Shown here piece by piece: positions 5,478 to 5,885 of a stretch of 5,885 nt of DNA. The position numbers and the translations under genes are program-made. The stretch is from Gammaproteobacteria bacterium (GTDB taxonomy: Bacteria; Pseudomonadota; Gammaproteobacteria; DSM-19610), in assembly GCA_030618475.1 (NCBI GenBank), contig JAUXDG010000189.1:1-5885 (forward strand), read 5' to 3'. Every line of letters begins with the position of its first letter. The stretch's first letter is position 1. The notes beneath the pieces were generated by a model, which had not been told where the DNA came from, ran no database searches, and saw only the letters and a list, made by a program, of their open reading frames with translations.

Positions 5478-5640
5478 GTATTTCTCACCACGAAGGACAC
5501 GAAGGTCTCAAAGGCTTTCAAAGGCAAAGGGTTTCCGTATGTATACACCGTGCTATCCGTTAACAGCGTGTAGCTGGAATATCTTCTGCCGACATCGGGC
5601 AACATGTTGTTCTTTTGTGACCTTCGTGTCCTTCAAGGTG
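5478..5640. repeat. Inverted repeat (CACGAAGGACACGAAGG type), locus 2
   Basis: GAAGGACACGAAGGTC (5492-5507) is perfectly complementary to 5619-5634. With CACC and GGTG ends the arms extend to 5486-5507 and 5619-5640, 20 of 22 matching. The 23 bases 5478-5500 recur inverted at 2199-2221, marking a shared outer end. The 111-bp centre has three CAAAGG units (5509-5514, 5519-5524, 5525-5530) and no supported gene. The right arm overlaps the first seven bases of the second 123-bp element. The left end lies 15 nt upstream of the trpC start. Repeats of this AAGGACACGAAGG kind are frequent between genes in environmental proteobacteria and other phyla; their role is not known to me. Confidence 0.75.
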
Positions 5641-5756
5641 AATTGCGTAGCAAGACAAGGTGAATCGCCGATAGGCGAGAGAGGGTCCCCTGGGGGAGAG
5701 GGCCCTCCAGAGGAGCCTCTCGGAATGTCCCATTCCTCACCTTCTGCCCTGGGGCA
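5634..5756. repeat. 123-bp structured intergenic repeat, copy 2
   Basis: Same element as 2044-2166, with four substitutions at 5648, 5671, 5672 and 5703. The first three change the loops of two small hairpins (GCA to GTA, GCCA to GATA) and leave the stems intact. The fourth is in the inner part of the large arm. All paired strands of the four-way junction (closing stem 5657-5663 with 5737-5743) are identical to copy 1. It sits in the trpD-trpC gap, antisense to the trp transcript, whereas copy 1 is sense to rho and antisense to yrdA, so orientation to transcription is not fixed. The remaining gap sequence, 5757-5773, shows nothing recognisable. Confidence 0.88.
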
Positions 5757-5773
5757 TGTGGTCAAGGTTGTAA

Positions 5774-5885
5774 TTAGAAGCTGTTACTGAATTCAATCAG
5801 ATCTTTGAATTTCTGTTTCGCCGCGCCCGACGCAATAGCCTGCTTTGCCGCATCGACACCGGCTTGCAGGCTATCGGCAATACCG
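5774..5885 (-). CDS. trpD: C-terminus of anthranilate phosphoribosyltransferase (TrpD), partial
   Basis: Only the last 36 codons are in the window, ending at the TAA at 5774-5776; the gene continues beyond the right edge. The peptide GIADSLQAGVDAAKQAIASG, followed by a K-F-x-x-L-I-E-F tail, has the form of the final helices of TrpD (a SL.xGV..A...I.SG.A..K pattern). TrpD transfers phosphoribosyl from PRPP to anthranilate, the step before TrpF and TrpC. Position upstream of trpC in the same direction supports the call. None of the PRPP-binding motifs are inside the window, so the assignment rests on the tail and on synteny. Confidence 0.8.
   Translation of the reverse strand, partial: GIADSLQAGVDAAKQAIASGAAKQKFKDLIEFSNSF

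Noticed and set aside
5478..5640. CRISPR-like array from repeated AAGGACACGAAGG and CAAAGG units
   Set aside because: The units are inverted or irregular, with no uniform spacers and no cas genes nearby.
5419..5790. Open frame of 123 codons across the trpC start and the repeat locus, and its antisense at 5553-5765
   Set aside because: It overlaps trpC and trpD on the other strand and consists of repeat sequence. The similarity to the other repeat-derived frame comes from the DNA repeat, not from protein conservation.

Overview
The window looks like ordinary chromosome from a gammaproteobacterium outside the Enterobacterales. TrxA, Rho, YrdA, YhfA/OsmC and CRP all read close to their E. coli or Pseudomonas counterparts. 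The presence of Coq7 (rather than UbiF) and of a trpD-trpC-crp-osmC-coq7 neighbourhood recalls Pseudomonas, where trpGDC, vfr, an osmC-family gene, speD and coq7 are clustered. The left side (a DEAD-box helicase divergent from trxA, then rho) has the E. coli rhlB-trxA-rho layout. A Chromatiales-like lineage would fit this mix, but that is an inference.

Layout. 1-81: start of a leftward DEAD-box helicase gene (probably rhlB). 82-286: divergent promoter region. 287-613: trxA, rightward, with a strong ribosome binding site and a GTG start. 614-776: C-rich rho leader with alternating CCGC/GCGG segments. 777-2030: rho. 2031-2224: repeats between the convergent rho and yrdA genes. 2225-3872: a compact leftward group, osmC (yhfA-like) -> coq7 -> yrdA (gamma-carbonic-anhydrase family). 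3873-4002: divergent control region holding a near-consensus CRP site. 4003-4653: crp/vfr, rightward. 4665-5462: trpC, leftward, convergent with crp across 11 nt. 5463-5773: a 311-bp repeat-filled gap. 5774-5885: the last 36 codons of trpD, leftward.

How the genes work together. trxA and rho are housekeeping genes (thiol redox and transcription termination). osmC, coq7 and yrdA join peroxide handling, ubiquinone synthesis and a carbonic-anhydrase-like protein in one likely transcript. crp encodes a cAMP-dependent global regulator that probably controls itself, and perhaps osmC, through the site at 3897-3912. trpD and trpC are consecutive steps of tryptophan synthesis, here separated by repeat DNA.

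The least explained content is the repeats. A 123-bp element occurs twice in the same orientation (2044-2166 and 5634-5756) with 119 of 123 positions identical. It can fold into a compact four-way junction, and three of the four differences fall in apical loops. Beside each copy is a second repeat built on CACGAAGGACACGAAGG-type arms; relative to that neighbour, the 123-bp element is flipped between the two loci. No protein-coding system of a new type is visible.
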